A DNA stretch of 64,000 nucleotides from Melampsora larici-populina 98AG31 (lineage: Eukaryota; Basidiomycota; Pucciniomycetes; Pucciniales; Melampsoraceae), in the NCBI RefSeq assembly GCF_000204055.1, contig NW_006768765.1, forward strand, positions 1,782,658 through 1,846,657, written 5' to 3'. Below, one piece after another: positions 44,505-56,365 of the stretch (position 1 is its first letter; the number at the start of each line of letters is the position of its first letter). The position numbers and the translations under genes were made by a program. The notes beneath the pieces were generated by a model. That model did no database searches and was not told the origin of the DNA. It was given only the letters and a program-made list of their open reading frames with translations.

Positions 44505-45040
44505 AATCGTCGGAGCAATGATCTTGAGATTTGAATCCCAAAATCGAACTGGTGCACCGCAAGCATGGCTCAGCAGAAACTCGTACGCTGTGAGTTGGCG
44601 AAGTGCTCTCAACTTTCTAAGTTTGAGTCGATCCGGTCAAATCAAACTCTTCCCACTGAGAATTCTGGCTGGTAGGTGCGGTGATACCGATCAAGATGAG
44701 CTAAATCGAAATGAGAAGACGAAGATTGGACAGTTCTACCAGAAGGCCATGAATTGATAAAATTGACCAATCACCGAACAAAGCGAATGGTCAATTTTTC
44801 TCAGCCTTTGGTTAGCCATAAGTGAGACGTGTAGCCTATGGGGTTAAGCAAGTGATCACACTGAGTCAAACACGCCATCCGAGCCCTAGCCCACATCAAG
44901 CAAATTCACCTTCACACTTTCGTCCCTCAGCATCTCCAATCCCACAACATCCTGATAACTCAGACCCCGCATATTGATTCAGATTTCAATCACGGTAGAG
45001 TAAAATCATTTGAAAGCATGATGGAAAGAGAACTTTGAGT
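44505..45040 (+). pseudogene. Second, more decayed GFA-type relic
   Basis: Sequence at 44510-44590 aligns with the GFA relic around GGAGCnATGATC and the following ~70 bases. The last-exon tail is recognisable at 45000-45042 (AAATCATTTGAAAGCATGATGG and so on, ending in TTTGAGTAA) against 39540-39577. Similarity continues into the 3' flank to about 45270. It is too eroded to encode the domain. Confidence 0.4.
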
Positions 45041-45042
45041 AA

Positions 45043-45875
45043 ACCCCAGAACTCAACTCTGCATAATGTTTATGGCTTCTTTAAATCATTATCAACTTGT
45101 AAGATTCATGACAAAGCCAATGATAGTCATAAGACTAGTCATATTGGTATGGTCAAGAGAAGTGGGTAGTCTTATACTCTTGAATTCCACCAAAGGGGTT
45201 AAAGTTTGATTGATTCAAGAGTATGTTATCTTTCTTTCAGAAAGAGAGTTGATCAAGCTCAAGATGTAAATTGCGGATATTGACGTGAAGCCAGCACTTT
45301 GAGGAGCATTTCCTTGTTATACCTTTGAGGTTGAACCATTCATGATTTTGTTTGAAGCCATCATCTTGACCAGATGGCTTGAAGATGTGGACCAATTTTC
45401 CAAAGTAAAGATCTCATGTTTGCAAGTGCTTTCAAAGTTGGATGTCTTTATAAAGGAGAACAGAAAAAGAATGATAAGATGGAAAAGAATGCTAAAGGAT
45501 TTGATCTCAAGATATAATTTTGTTGATTCTGAGATTCAATCACCTGGTGTTAAATCTCTTGTGAGGTTTGTCATTGAATGAAAGGTTGTGTACTGTTTCT
45601 TAAAACTGAATCTTGTGACGAAGTACCCTCTTGCAATGAGCTTGATCAATCTCTTGAGTTTTCAAATGTTTGATTATCCAAGAATTTTGGAAGGTGATCA
45701 TTATTGAATATTTGAGTCAATTTTGAAGGCGTGAAAACTGGATTTACACACTTGAAGGAAGCATACAGTATCAAAAGTCAAGAAGAGATAATCCAGCCAG
45801 AATTTGAGTATGGGAAAAGCCTGTTCAATTGCAAAGCTTCATATTTTGTTTTGGAATAGGCAGCAAAGAGCCTGC
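45043..45875. other. Intergenic, partly duplicated flank
   Basis: It begins with the duplicated flank described for the GFA relics. A 79-codon frame at 45342-45581 has no recognised family. Nothing else is supported. Confidence 0.35.
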
Positions 45876-45877
45876 TA

Positions 45878-46292
45878 CAGTCAAACCCGCGCAAATGCAT
45901 AAATTGGGGCAACGGTTTTTTCTATGCATTTTGACCGGTTATTCATTTTAACGGGCTTTGTGATAATGCATAACTCTATGCATTATGGTCATAATACATA
46001 CATTTATGCATTATGAGAACAAAAATGTCATAATGCATAGAGTTATGCATTATGAAGCAGACAAAAATGTGAATGTACAACTGCTCCAATGAAAATTTGT
46101 GCTTCCAGAACCCCGCAAGTCCAGGGCCGGCCACGGATCTCCATGCATTATGCCCACCAACATCCGGATTTTTTTGGCAACACACTATGCATTACTAAAT
46201 TATGCAATAGTTTGGATTTTGGCCCGCACCAGCTTGATGGAACCCAAGCCCTATGCAAATTGGCTGATTATGCATTTGCGCGGGTTTGACTG
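45878..46292. mobile_element. TA-flanked MITE with 25-bp perfect inverted termini
   Basis: The 415-bp element starts CAGTCAAACCCGCGCAAATG and continues CATAA. Its right end is the exact reverse complement over 25 bp. It is flanked by TA on both sides (45876-45877 and 46293-46294). Inside, a second perfect 25-bp inverted pair (ATAATGCATAACTC... and its complement) occupies about 45963-46055. The middle is filled with ATGCAT-type motifs. There is no coding capacity. The termini and TA target fit the Tc1/mariner superfamily, like the element at 20187, but the end sequences differ. Confidence 0.88.
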
Positions 46293-46659
46293 TACCCACT
46301 CCATAGCATTATTCAAAAGCATTCAATACATATGATCGGGTAGATCTTGTGAGATTGAACGCATCAGCTGGGGCCTGAGTGTAAGCACTTACTTTAATAA
46401 CCACTGTGAATGGATTGGTCAAGGGGTTTCCTTCTTGTGGCAATAAAACTCAAGTATATATGGAGGGCAATAAATAAGGCTTTATTGTTTGAAGATCCAA
46501 AATTATTGGTGTAGTCTCCTAATATACAGCCAGAAAGGTTGATGTCAGCGTAGAGGGCCATCACAAAGTCAAAGGGGTGCTACTGAGCACAAGGAATACA
46601 CAATCACTGTACATATTCAACATTATCATACCAGACAATATCACAACCGCTCCACAACT

Positions 46660-46830
46660 TATAGCGGTTGTGGTGCGGTTGCGCAGCGGTTTTGTGACAC
46701 GCAATGACCCCGCAATATATAGCGGGGCCAGCGCACCGCAACCCAGGGCTGAAAAACCGGGTTGTTGGGCATCCGCAGCACAACTTCGGTATACTCCGCT
46801 ATATCCGATATATTGCGGAGTAAAACCCTC
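46660..46830. repeat. Cluster of GC-rich hairpins
   Basis: Successive inverted repeats include CCCCGC/GCGGGG (46708-46713 and 46722-46727), CAACCC/GGGTTG around 46739-46764, and TACTCCGC/GCGGAGTA (46792-46799 and 46815-46822). The surrounding sequence repeats GCGGTTG and CGCAATAT motifs. Open frames on both strands here reflect this symmetry rather than genes. Confidence 0.65.
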
Positions 46831-47164
46831 AACCAGACAGCAACATATCCCTCTGTTCAACACCTCACCCCACGTATCCATTGCTTCAACACCTCCACCT
46901 ACGACTCTCCCAATATGGAAGGTGGCGCTTGGTCGAGTGTTGAAACACTCAACCAGTTGAACAACCCTTGGAAGAATCTTCACCTACGGCCAAAAAGTGG
47001 TTGGATATTGATTCGATTTGTCAGTCTTGATAAAGGGTGAGTTTTTTTTATCTCGTCGATTCCTTCTTTAACATTCTATTCCTTTCTTTCATGGTTTCTT
47101 TTTCCAAACCAACCTAAGTTGGTTTTAGTTTGTTTATTTCTTTATTTTTTGTTTGCCTCTCCTC

Positions 47165-47425
47165 TTGCTCAGCGGAATTCAATCCAAAAGTATCCGCAAT
47201 ATTTCCCACAATATTGTGTTTTTCCGCAATATTGTGCCCCAATGCGCAGAAATTGCGGAAATATTGTGTTTGTTCCGCACCACAACCCAAAGATGAAATA
47301 AAACATGTACCATTGCGGTCTATTTCGCAGCGTAATATTGCGCAGAAAGCGCAGCACAATGTGATATGGTCAAAATGTGTTGCGTTGCGCAGTGGTTGCG
47401 ATATTGGTTCCTGCACCCAGAACCC
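47165..47425. repeat. Palindromic AATATTGTG/CCGCAATATT repeat block
   Basis: CCGCAATATT, ACAATATTGTG, GGAAATATTGTG and related words recur in both orientations over ~260 bp, interspersed with GCGCAG motifs. It appears related in word content to the hairpin cluster at 46660-46830. No gene is indicated. Confidence 0.55.
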
Positions 47426-47571
47426 AATTCAAAAACAGTCCAAACCAATTGAACCATTTGAATGTATTTTAGTCCGTTCAAAGAGGTCTCTCAGCAATTA
47501 CGGAACCTAAAGCAAGGATATTGCGCCAATATCCTTGATCTCATCCGCGCGACCTCCTCTGTGAGGATAAT

Positions 47572-47633
47572 CAACGGAGATCGGGCGGATCTCCGTTGGA
47601 TGTCGCGAGACAGGACATCCGGCGGATGTCCTG
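47572..47633. repeat. Two adjacent perfect hairpins with GGCGGAT centres
   Basis: Hairpin 1: CAACGGAGATC (47572-47582), loop GGGCG, GATCTCCGTTG (47588-47598). Hairpin 2: CAGGACATCC (47611-47620), loop GGC, GGATGTCCTG (47624-47633). Both are perfect, with 11-bp and 10-bp stems, only 12 bases apart. Confidence 0.9.
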
Positions 47634-47639
47634 ATTGGA

Positions 47640-48569
47640 CCGTAGTGTAGTATTGACCATTGTGGTACTATACTGGATGCAGTATTGTATGTGACAATAC
47701 TATGTCATGGACCGGCAAGTACATCATAGCCAATACAGAGACTAAGCATTAGGTGTAGGATACTGTGGAAAAGATACAATACCAATACTTTACTGTGAAT
47801 AGTACAGTAAAGGTGGTAGTGTTGATCTGAGGAGCCAAATTTTGGCATCTGACACAGGTGGAGATCTGATGATCATGGAGATTTTTCATTCATCAATATA
47901 CAGTTGTTCCCAGAAATGTTGGAAATATCCAAGATTTTTGAGCTGAGGTCAGGGTCCCGAGGAGGTGACTTTTTGATGACATGTGTCATGGAAAAAGTCA
48001 TGGCAGCTGTCGAGTGGAGGTCGGTGTCCCCTTCACCAACCTCAACTCCCTTTTGTCCTCTCCATGCCACCCTTCCTCATATCCTCAGCTCATGTTCACA
48101 ATCCCTTCACCATGAAATCATGTGTTCAAGTCTTTAGCCATGTGGCCATTGGCAAGGGAGTAGGGTGGTCATCGAGGTACAATGGAAAGATAGGATGTTT
48201 GTCTTGAGATAGCTGTCAAAAGTCTGACCTCTTATCTCTGTGTTACCGCTCTGCGCACGGACCCAGCCCTACAGTCAAGATTTTTGATTTTTCCAATAAT
48301 TCTGGGATTGACTGTACACTCTAAAAATAAAATAAAAAACTCAGATTGAATTTCTCAACACCAGGAATAATGTGCATATCTTTTTGTATTTTTTGCTCTT
48401 GTCCTAGCCTCTCAATATTTTTGTATACACTCAAAATATTGTCCACCAATTTGATCTCCCAGCAAGGATTTTGACTCTTGAATCTGGTAAGCTCTGCTAT
48501 CCGGTACAAAAGGTGACCACCAAGCCCCACCAAGCCCACCACATTTCAGAGATATGACTGTATCAATAA
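47640..48569. other. Intergenic, no gene recognised
   Basis: Mixed-composition sequence with short frames only; no repeat borders recognised. Confidence 0.35.
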
Positions 48570-48570
48570 A

Positions 48571-48716
48571 GGTACACAAACATCAAAAACCCGTATGATA
48601 AACACACATGAAAAACTTGTCCCAACCCATTTGAATTTTGGGTTTTTGCAGGGAAATCTTGAAATTGAAATGAGTTTGAACAGGTTTTTCATATGAGTTT
48701 TTGATGTTTGTGTACC
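48571..48716. mobile_element. Short foldback/MITE element with 20-bp perfect inverted ends
   Basis: GGTACACAAACATCAAAAAC (48571-48590) is exactly repeated in inverted orientation at 48697-48716. Weaker symmetry continues inward (CCGTATGA / TCATATGAG, then GAAAAACTTG / CAGGTTTTTC). Total length is 146 bp with no coding capacity. No clear target duplication was found, so it could be a foldback sequence rather than a transposon. Confidence 0.7.
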
Positions 48717-48766
48717 CCTAATGTTTATGTTTTCTGCACTATTTTTTGTAGTGTCATTTTGTAAAC

Positions 48767-48962
48767 TACAACCATTTCAACATATGTTGGACATTGAGAA
48801 TAAATTAACCAAGTGTTTTACTACCTTAAAGCAGATTAAACTTCAAAGTTTACCACTGAAAACCAAAAAATACAGTCTTTGCAGTCCTTAAATACAGTTA
48901 AAAACTGAAATTTGAATGTCTACATTTTTTCTCAATGTCCAACATGTAATGAAATGGTTGTA
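48767..48962. mobile_element. Short element with 34-bp imperfect inverted ends
   Basis: The left arm, TACAACCATTTCA...TGTTGGACATTGAGAA (48767-48800), and the right arm (48929-48962) are inverted copies with about four mismatches grouped near the middle. The 128 bp between them is AT-rich and non-coding. It lies 50 bp from the preceding foldback element. Confidence 0.7.
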
Positions 48963-49379
48963 CTTGGAATTTCAGATTATGTTCTGCAACATGAGAATTT
49001 GCATGTTATTGTAAATTCTTTCAGTCTACATGCCACATTTTGTCTCTTTTCTGTCCTTTTCTAATATCAAGTAGCATTTACAACTCCTTAAACACCTCCA
49101 GATGGTTTTCAAGAAGGAGCTCACTTTCTCAATTGACAGGGTTTCCATGAAAGAACCACTGGTGTTGACTTTTGGTCATTTGTGGCTAGAGCACAGGAAC
49201 TATGTAGGTAGATGTACACATCTATGAGTCTTAGTAGAAATGTAATGGGTATGCCTATCCATGGGTATAGGGACAAACTCAAATCCCAGTGAAAAAAACC
49301 TTTGTTATTCCTTGATCAACTTCTTGTAATGTTATTTGTGAATCTCATCCAAAAATATTGAAAAAAAGATATGATGTAA
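48963..49379. other. Intergenic, 3' flank of TGS1
   Basis: AT-rich sequence without recognised features. Confidence 0.4.
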
Positions 49380-50673
<1,294 letters not shown>

Positions 50674-51015
50674 TTTTGATAACTAACGATGGGGAGAGAT
50701 GGTTCATGGAGAAGTTTGTAGAGGGCGAAAGTAAAAGTTGGCCGACCAAAACGATGCATACGGTACACATGCGCTCCCCGGTCTATTGAGATCCGGCTCC
50801 AACGGCCATGCAGGTCTGAGGAGATCCGAGTAATCTTTGCAGCTTGATCCGGGTCGTTGTGGTATCGCCAAGAGTTTGAGTGAGAAAGGCTGTATTGCAC
50901 CTACAAGTTTGATGCCATGAAGTTCAACTTTCTGGTATCAAATCAATTCATCAATCAAAGAAACAATTCAAGAACGACTTAAACTCAAAGGAACGTGAAT
51001 GTTGCCTCATACAAG
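50674..51015. promoter_or_regulatory. Divergent promoter region of TGS1 and the mitochondrial carrier gene
   Basis: The 342 bp between two opposite start codons must hold both promoters. It is GC-richer near TGS1 (CCGGTCTATTGAGATCCGG, itself partly palindromic, around 50778) and AT-rich near the carrier. No specific factor sites are claimed. Confidence 0.5.
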
Positions 51016-52513
51016 ATGGAAAGTAATTCGATAGGTTCGGTTTATGGTCATAGAACATCAGAATATCTTTACAGTAAGACATCATTCTCTTCCTCTTCAA
51101 GCTTTACTAGAACTAGAACAAATTCTTTTATCTAGATCATCGAACTACTGTCTCAGCAGCCGTGGCATCGATATGTGCAACTGTCACTGGTTTTCCTCTC
51201 GATTCTATCAAATCCAGATTACAAGTTAATCGATATAACTCCGTATTAGATTGTGTTAAGAAAACTTATGCTCAAGAAGGGACCAGAGGATTTTATCGAG
51301 GAATAGCGATTCCTATGTTGACGGTTAGTGCCTAAGAGAACAGGATCTTCAAAAGATTCACAAGTTTCGAAAAAGCGTGACACAAAGTCATCGATCGGAT
51401 CCTAGTATGGCAAGATCTCTTCAAAGCCAAATAAACCTTCCACTTTGATAAAAATTTAATTAGGAACTGATTTATATTGTCCCTCTCTCTTCTCGATCCG
51501 TTTCTAATTCAATGAAAAAACAAGATCACAGTAGTTCGTACAACCAGTTTTACGATATACAATAAAACAAAAGAAACATTCGAAAAACAAAACCTATTTT
51601 CACAACCTATTGTGTCTCATAAGGCGATTTCAGGATTTACTGGAGGTGCTGCTTCTGGATTAATGATTTCGATTGGCTCTTGCGCTTTTGAATTAGTGAA
51701 AATTCGTGCCCAATTAGAATCTGCAATTGCGTTAGTCATTTTTATTTGTTGGAATCTTGAAAAATGATTTTCTAATTATTGATAGATCTTTTTTTAGTGA
51801 AAAACAGGGTAGGGCCATCAGAAATTTGAGTACATGGCAAGGCGCTATGGAAATTATTAGAGCACATGGAGGTAAGGATCTCCATCCAAATAACTTCATT
51901 TCTCCCACCTCAATTCCCGCATATTCAAAAAGATAGCTTACTAACCTTTTCCACTATGGTGCTTGTTTGCCTTTTTTGTATTTTAATAGTTCGGGGCTTA
52001 TATTTTGGCTTTAATTTACATTGTCTAAGGGATACAATTGGAACAGGACTTTATTTTATGGGTTATGATTCGATGAGGTTGATTGCTGAGCAACGATTGC
52101 AAAATGAAAACTTACCATCTCACTCACGGCAAATCGTCTTACCACCTGCCTTAATTCCATTTGTGTGCGGATCTACGTGCGGTGTTGCCAGTTGGGTAAG
52201 TAAAATGTAATCAGATTGTTTTAAATGGTATCACAGACTAACTCATAGAAACGTATTTCTCCAGTTTCTTATCTATCCATTAGATTTGGTAAAAAGTAGA
52301 ATTCAAAGGGATGCTTTAGCCAATACTCATGCAAGACAATCAGCTTCTACAATTTTCAAAAGTTTGGTTAAACAAGATGGGTTCACTAAACTTTATTCTG
52401 GTTTAAGTATTTCGGCTTTTCGTAGTTTTTGTCAACATGGAATTATGTGGACTATCTTAGAATCGGTTCGTAGTAAGATTGAAAACTATACTGGTCATTC
52501 TGATTGTGATTGA
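51016..52513 (+). CDS. Mitochondrial carrier family (SLC25-type) protein
   Basis: Six exons (51016-51073, 51136-51323, 51525-51730, 51798-51871, 51990-52195, 52265-52513) encode 326 aa in three repeats of about 100 residues. The carrier signature PxDxxKxR appears in repeat 1 (FPLDSIKSRLQ) and repeat 3 (YPLDLVKSRIQ). Repeat 2 has CAFELVKIRAQ, where the usual proline is replaced. Matching helix-end motifs are GTRGFYRG, GVRGLYFG and GFTKLYSG. Carriers of this fold move metabolites across the inner mitochondrial membrane; the substrate cannot be told from the sequence. Exon 3 begins at ATCACAG after an AAG acceptor, because the next AG would give an immediate stop. Confidence 0.9.
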
Positions 52514-53111
52514 ATCAACACATATATAGCATTATCTTTTTTTCTTCTTATATAGAGCTTATTTATTAATTCGTTTAGATTCGTTCATCTCAGAGTTCTT
52601 TGTTTTCATTCAATCATTTTGAATTGGATTTTGGTGCCTACTTGTAAAAAATTCACGTCGGTAAATGCGAGCCCTTCAGATGCACCGCCCTGTCCCAGCC
52701 ACCTTTTCAGATTTTGGGGCGCGCCTATTGGTATGGTTTTCCGTGCCCCCATCCAGCCCCATCCTGATCAATATAGCAAATTTAAGCACCAAGCCCTGGC
52801 TGGCTAACTCAGTTAGTTTCCTGCCCCCTGGTTGTTCCAATGATTCAAGTATAGGGAATGATGATAAACTTGTGATCAAGTTGTGTCTTGTCATTTAAAG
52901 CAAGTTGAATAATTACTGATGACTATCATTCAGGCATGATAGTTTGTTGGGAAATCACAAGGGGCCCATGATTGATTACATTCAGTAGTTTCCAATTTGA
53001 ATGTCTTTGATGTTCTTCAAAGTACAATAAGTAAATCATTCAAACAAAGACAATGATGAAACCTCAACCTATAAGTCACATCATAAAGAACTCCATCACC
53101 TGCAAACATTG
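52514..53111. other. Intergenic between convergent gene ends
   Basis: This is the 3' flank of the carrier gene and of the minus-strand hypothetical gene. A GC-richer patch at 52660-52830 gives short frames on both strands and may be an inserted fragment. No gene recognised. Confidence 0.4.
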
Positions 53112-55945
53112 CTACTGTGAATCTTCTTTTGTGACAAGAGAATCAAAAGTGAGATCAGAATAATGAGAAAAGTGTAACCTTAACAAATCTTTTTGTTCTA
53201 CAGAATTGAGAAATGAAGAACAAGCAATAAAATTCCTCATCTTTTCTAATGACATATAAGCAATTTGATTAGTGATCAAGAAAGGAGTATTGGTAAGATC
53301 TTCAAGATCACCTAATATATGAATCAAAAAATCAACATTATGTTTTTCTTTATCTTCTAAAGCTTTTCTAACACAGATACTATAAAATAAAATCCTTCTC
53401 CAATTTAATTGAGTCCAAATTCTTTTGGGTGGATTTAAGATTGGTAATGGTTCATGATTAGAAATTGAATGTTTCAATTCTTCTAAGTTTTCATATCTTT
53501 CATCCATTGTTGATTCATCATTTATGATTTTTTCCATCATTTTTCTCATTTTTGCAGTTTCATAACTTTTTATTTTGCGTAAATAAGCATAGGGTGCTTT
53601 GATCATTCATATAACCTTTGAAATCAGTTACTAACTTAGGTTTTTCAATATGTATCAACCTTACTTACCAAAACCTTCTGGAATCCAGGCAAGTGGGTAA
53701 TGCTTCAAATCAGTCAAAACAATATTGATATGCCAATTAAATCGATAAGAATATAATGAAAGAGATGGATCCGTCATCTCTGGTGGTGCGAAAGGGAGAC
53801 TTCCAAAGGGTTTCTGGTTATCAAATGAGATCAGTTCTAGAGCCTTGAGAGCTTCTGTTACATATATCTGATTTTCTAAATTTTCTTTTTCTCTCTCTGA
53901 AAGATCTTTCAAGATTTTCAAAACTTTGATATATCTAACATCTCTTTGATTATTTTGAAGTTTCTTTATTGATATTCCATACAAATATAATTTATTGATG
54001 ATTGATTTGAAGCTATCTTTAATCCATTCCTTTGGCTTATCAAAAGCTTCTTGTGAGAATCTGTTTAAAGTCTCCAAAGCTTTATCAATTTTTATTGCAT
54101 CTGAACTTAAATTCAGCAATTCATATGCTTCTATCAATTCTGGATCGTCTGTATTAGAAGTTTTGATCAATTTATTGCCAGTTTTAGAATTGATCATGTA
54201 TTCCCAGAAACCTGAGATGAGGAATTGTCACATTAGCGCTTATGTTGGAAAATGATTTATAGAACTTTTGATCATGGGATTTGATAGAGATTGAAAACAC
54301 ACTCACAATTTGAAAGGTTAGCCCTTGCGCCTCTTGTCACTGGAGATTGTATATCATCAAAATCAGTAGAGTATTTTTTGAGCAGGTTCTATAGGAAGAG
54401 ATAAGTTCACTAACCCAAAGTTTGATAACGATCTTTTAGAAGAGGATAATTACTGGCAAATCCCCTGCAGGCCTCTTGAGCAAAGACTTTATCCTCTAAA
54501 AAGCATCCATAGTGAAAATATTTAGACCTCAACATTTTGAGCACACACAATCAACACTGAAAGGTATCCACACCTAATGAGAATAATAGGCCCAGCCTAT
54601 CTTCAGTCTTTAAGAAAACTTCAGGACTAGAAAAAAGGTAAAGTTTATCAAAAAGATTAATCTTTTCAGATTTGGAGGATTTGATGATGATCAAAAGAGT
54701 CTTGATCAGATGATCAGAATTTGTTAATTTATCAACTTGATGTGATGAAATTTGCTCAATTCTTTTTGAAATTATATTTTCCATAAGAGCTAATAGTTCT
54801 TTTTCATTGTGAGTTCCATTTTGAATATCTTTCCAAGATTTTGTGCTGATAACATCAGCTGGATCATCTTTGTAAGATAAAGATTCAGTTATTTTGATAT
54901 TCACTGTTATTTTTGCCAAAATATTGAATTCGGATATTTTTTAATTTTTATCATCATCTTAAATGGAAGAGCATATCTTACAATCTTTAAATTCCTCCCG
55001 AGCATGCTTTTGTACTGATAAAAGACAACAAAGTATAATATTCTTAGACTCCCAATTTTTCAAACAGCAATGAAAGTAAGAAATTGCATAAGTAAAATAA
55101 ACAAACTTATTTCCATATATATCTTCAGATTCCTATCCCCAGTAGAAGGATCCGAAAATATATTCATCAAAGCTCCCCTGCCAAGGTCCTTTTTCAAACC
55201 AGGAAGTTGGAAGATTTGATACAAGATTTCTAATGCGTTCCTAGTGATTAAATCCTGAGTGTATTCGAAGTCCTTAACGTACTTCACTATCTTATCAATG
55301 GCTTCTTTTTCCGTGGAATATTCATTTTGAATTCCAGATTCAATCGAAGGAGATTGGTGATAATTGATTATCATTTCACCTAAGCTATGGATCTTATCAT
55401 TGACATCTTTTAGATCATCATCTTTAAAATATAGATTCACCATTATCCAATCAAATAAAAAATGTCAGCAAAACACTTCTCGACATTTGGGACATAATAA
55501 GAATAGCTCTTTCATACCATGTATCATACCATCCTCTTCTTTATCAAAAATGCGGTGCCTCCCATTTAAATTATCAATTAATTCGATTGCACGTTGCGCC
55601 GAAGAATTTTGACTATTGGCTTTGCATTTGATGTTCGAATTCTTGGGTTTACTTTGAAAGTTTGTAACAATTCTTGACTTTTGATCATTGTTAACTATTT
55701 CTCCCTGGTACTTAGTCAATAGATTCCATATCTTCAAAGTAATAGAGATGGATGATAGTTGGCATACCATTTGAAGGCTTAACATATCTACAGAAATTGA
55801 TCATTCTTCCATCTCTATTCTTTGTTGGAATTGTGGCATAGTTTATGGATCTTAAATCAAAATTGGAAGCACTTTTGCTGAACTCGGCCTGTATCAATTG
55901 ACCAAATGAAAGTAAACTTTGTATAAAGAAATGAGGAATTTTCAT
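53112..55945 (-). CDS. Nine-exon probable secreted protein of unknown function
   Basis: Exons (minus strand) are 55945-55784, 55704-55518, 55421-55107, 55014-54982, 54903-54572, 54495-54454, 54388-54307, 54211-53669 and 53596-53112, giving 726 aa with all phases closed. The first ~20 residues (MKIPHFFIQSLLSFGQLIQA) look like a signal peptide. The rest is charged, Leu/Ile/Lys/Glu-rich and apparently all alpha-helical, with no recognised domain. One region is doubtful: at 54572-54454 a better-looking peptide (EDKVFAQEACRGFASNYPLL, continuing toward 54415) is obtained with the GTGTGG donor, but that frame cannot be joined to the next exon. Either the chosen donor is right or the gene carries a one-base lesion there. 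It shares a divergent upstream region with the Cwf18 gene. Confidence 0.6.
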
Positions 55946-56365
55946 TTTCGCTTGGATGGCCTTGGTCTAGCCTTAGGGGACAATCAAGGTTGAAATGCTG
56001 TTACATATTGCTTATCTTATACCATGTTGACAATTGATATACAGTAGAATAAACGGAGATGATAAGGATATGTAATCAGATGTGATCGTGTTTGAAAAGT
56101 GTATTCCACGTAAGCACGATCATGAAGCGGGGAGTGTGAAGGATGAACTGGATGATTGAAACTTGGAAGTGGAAGATAGAGAGGGGCTGAGAGGGGGCGG
56201 TTAGAGTATAAGACTATCACTGGAGCAATATGCTACAATCAGGTGTACCATCGCATGTCAACCAGAAGGAATCGAGTGACATGGACCACTTTGATCGAAA
56301 TCGTCAATTTTGAACTTTCAATTCCACAACAACCATCAATATCGAATCAACAACAACAATCGAGA
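55946..56365. promoter_or_regulatory. Divergent promoter region (hypothetical gene / Cwf18 gene)
   Basis: 420 bp between opposite start codons. A TATAAGA-like box lies at about 56207, ~160 bp before the Cwf18 ATG, next to a G-rich stretch (GAGGGGGCGG). An in-frame extension of the Cwf18 frame (from about 56255) exists but is not supported by the family. Confidence 0.4.

Noticed and set aside
46561..46983. Overlapping 140- and 127-codon frames on opposite strands
   Set aside because: Explained by the palindromic GC-rich hairpin cluster.
47130..47510. 126-codon plus-strand frame
   Set aside because: Consists of translated CCGCAATATT repeats.
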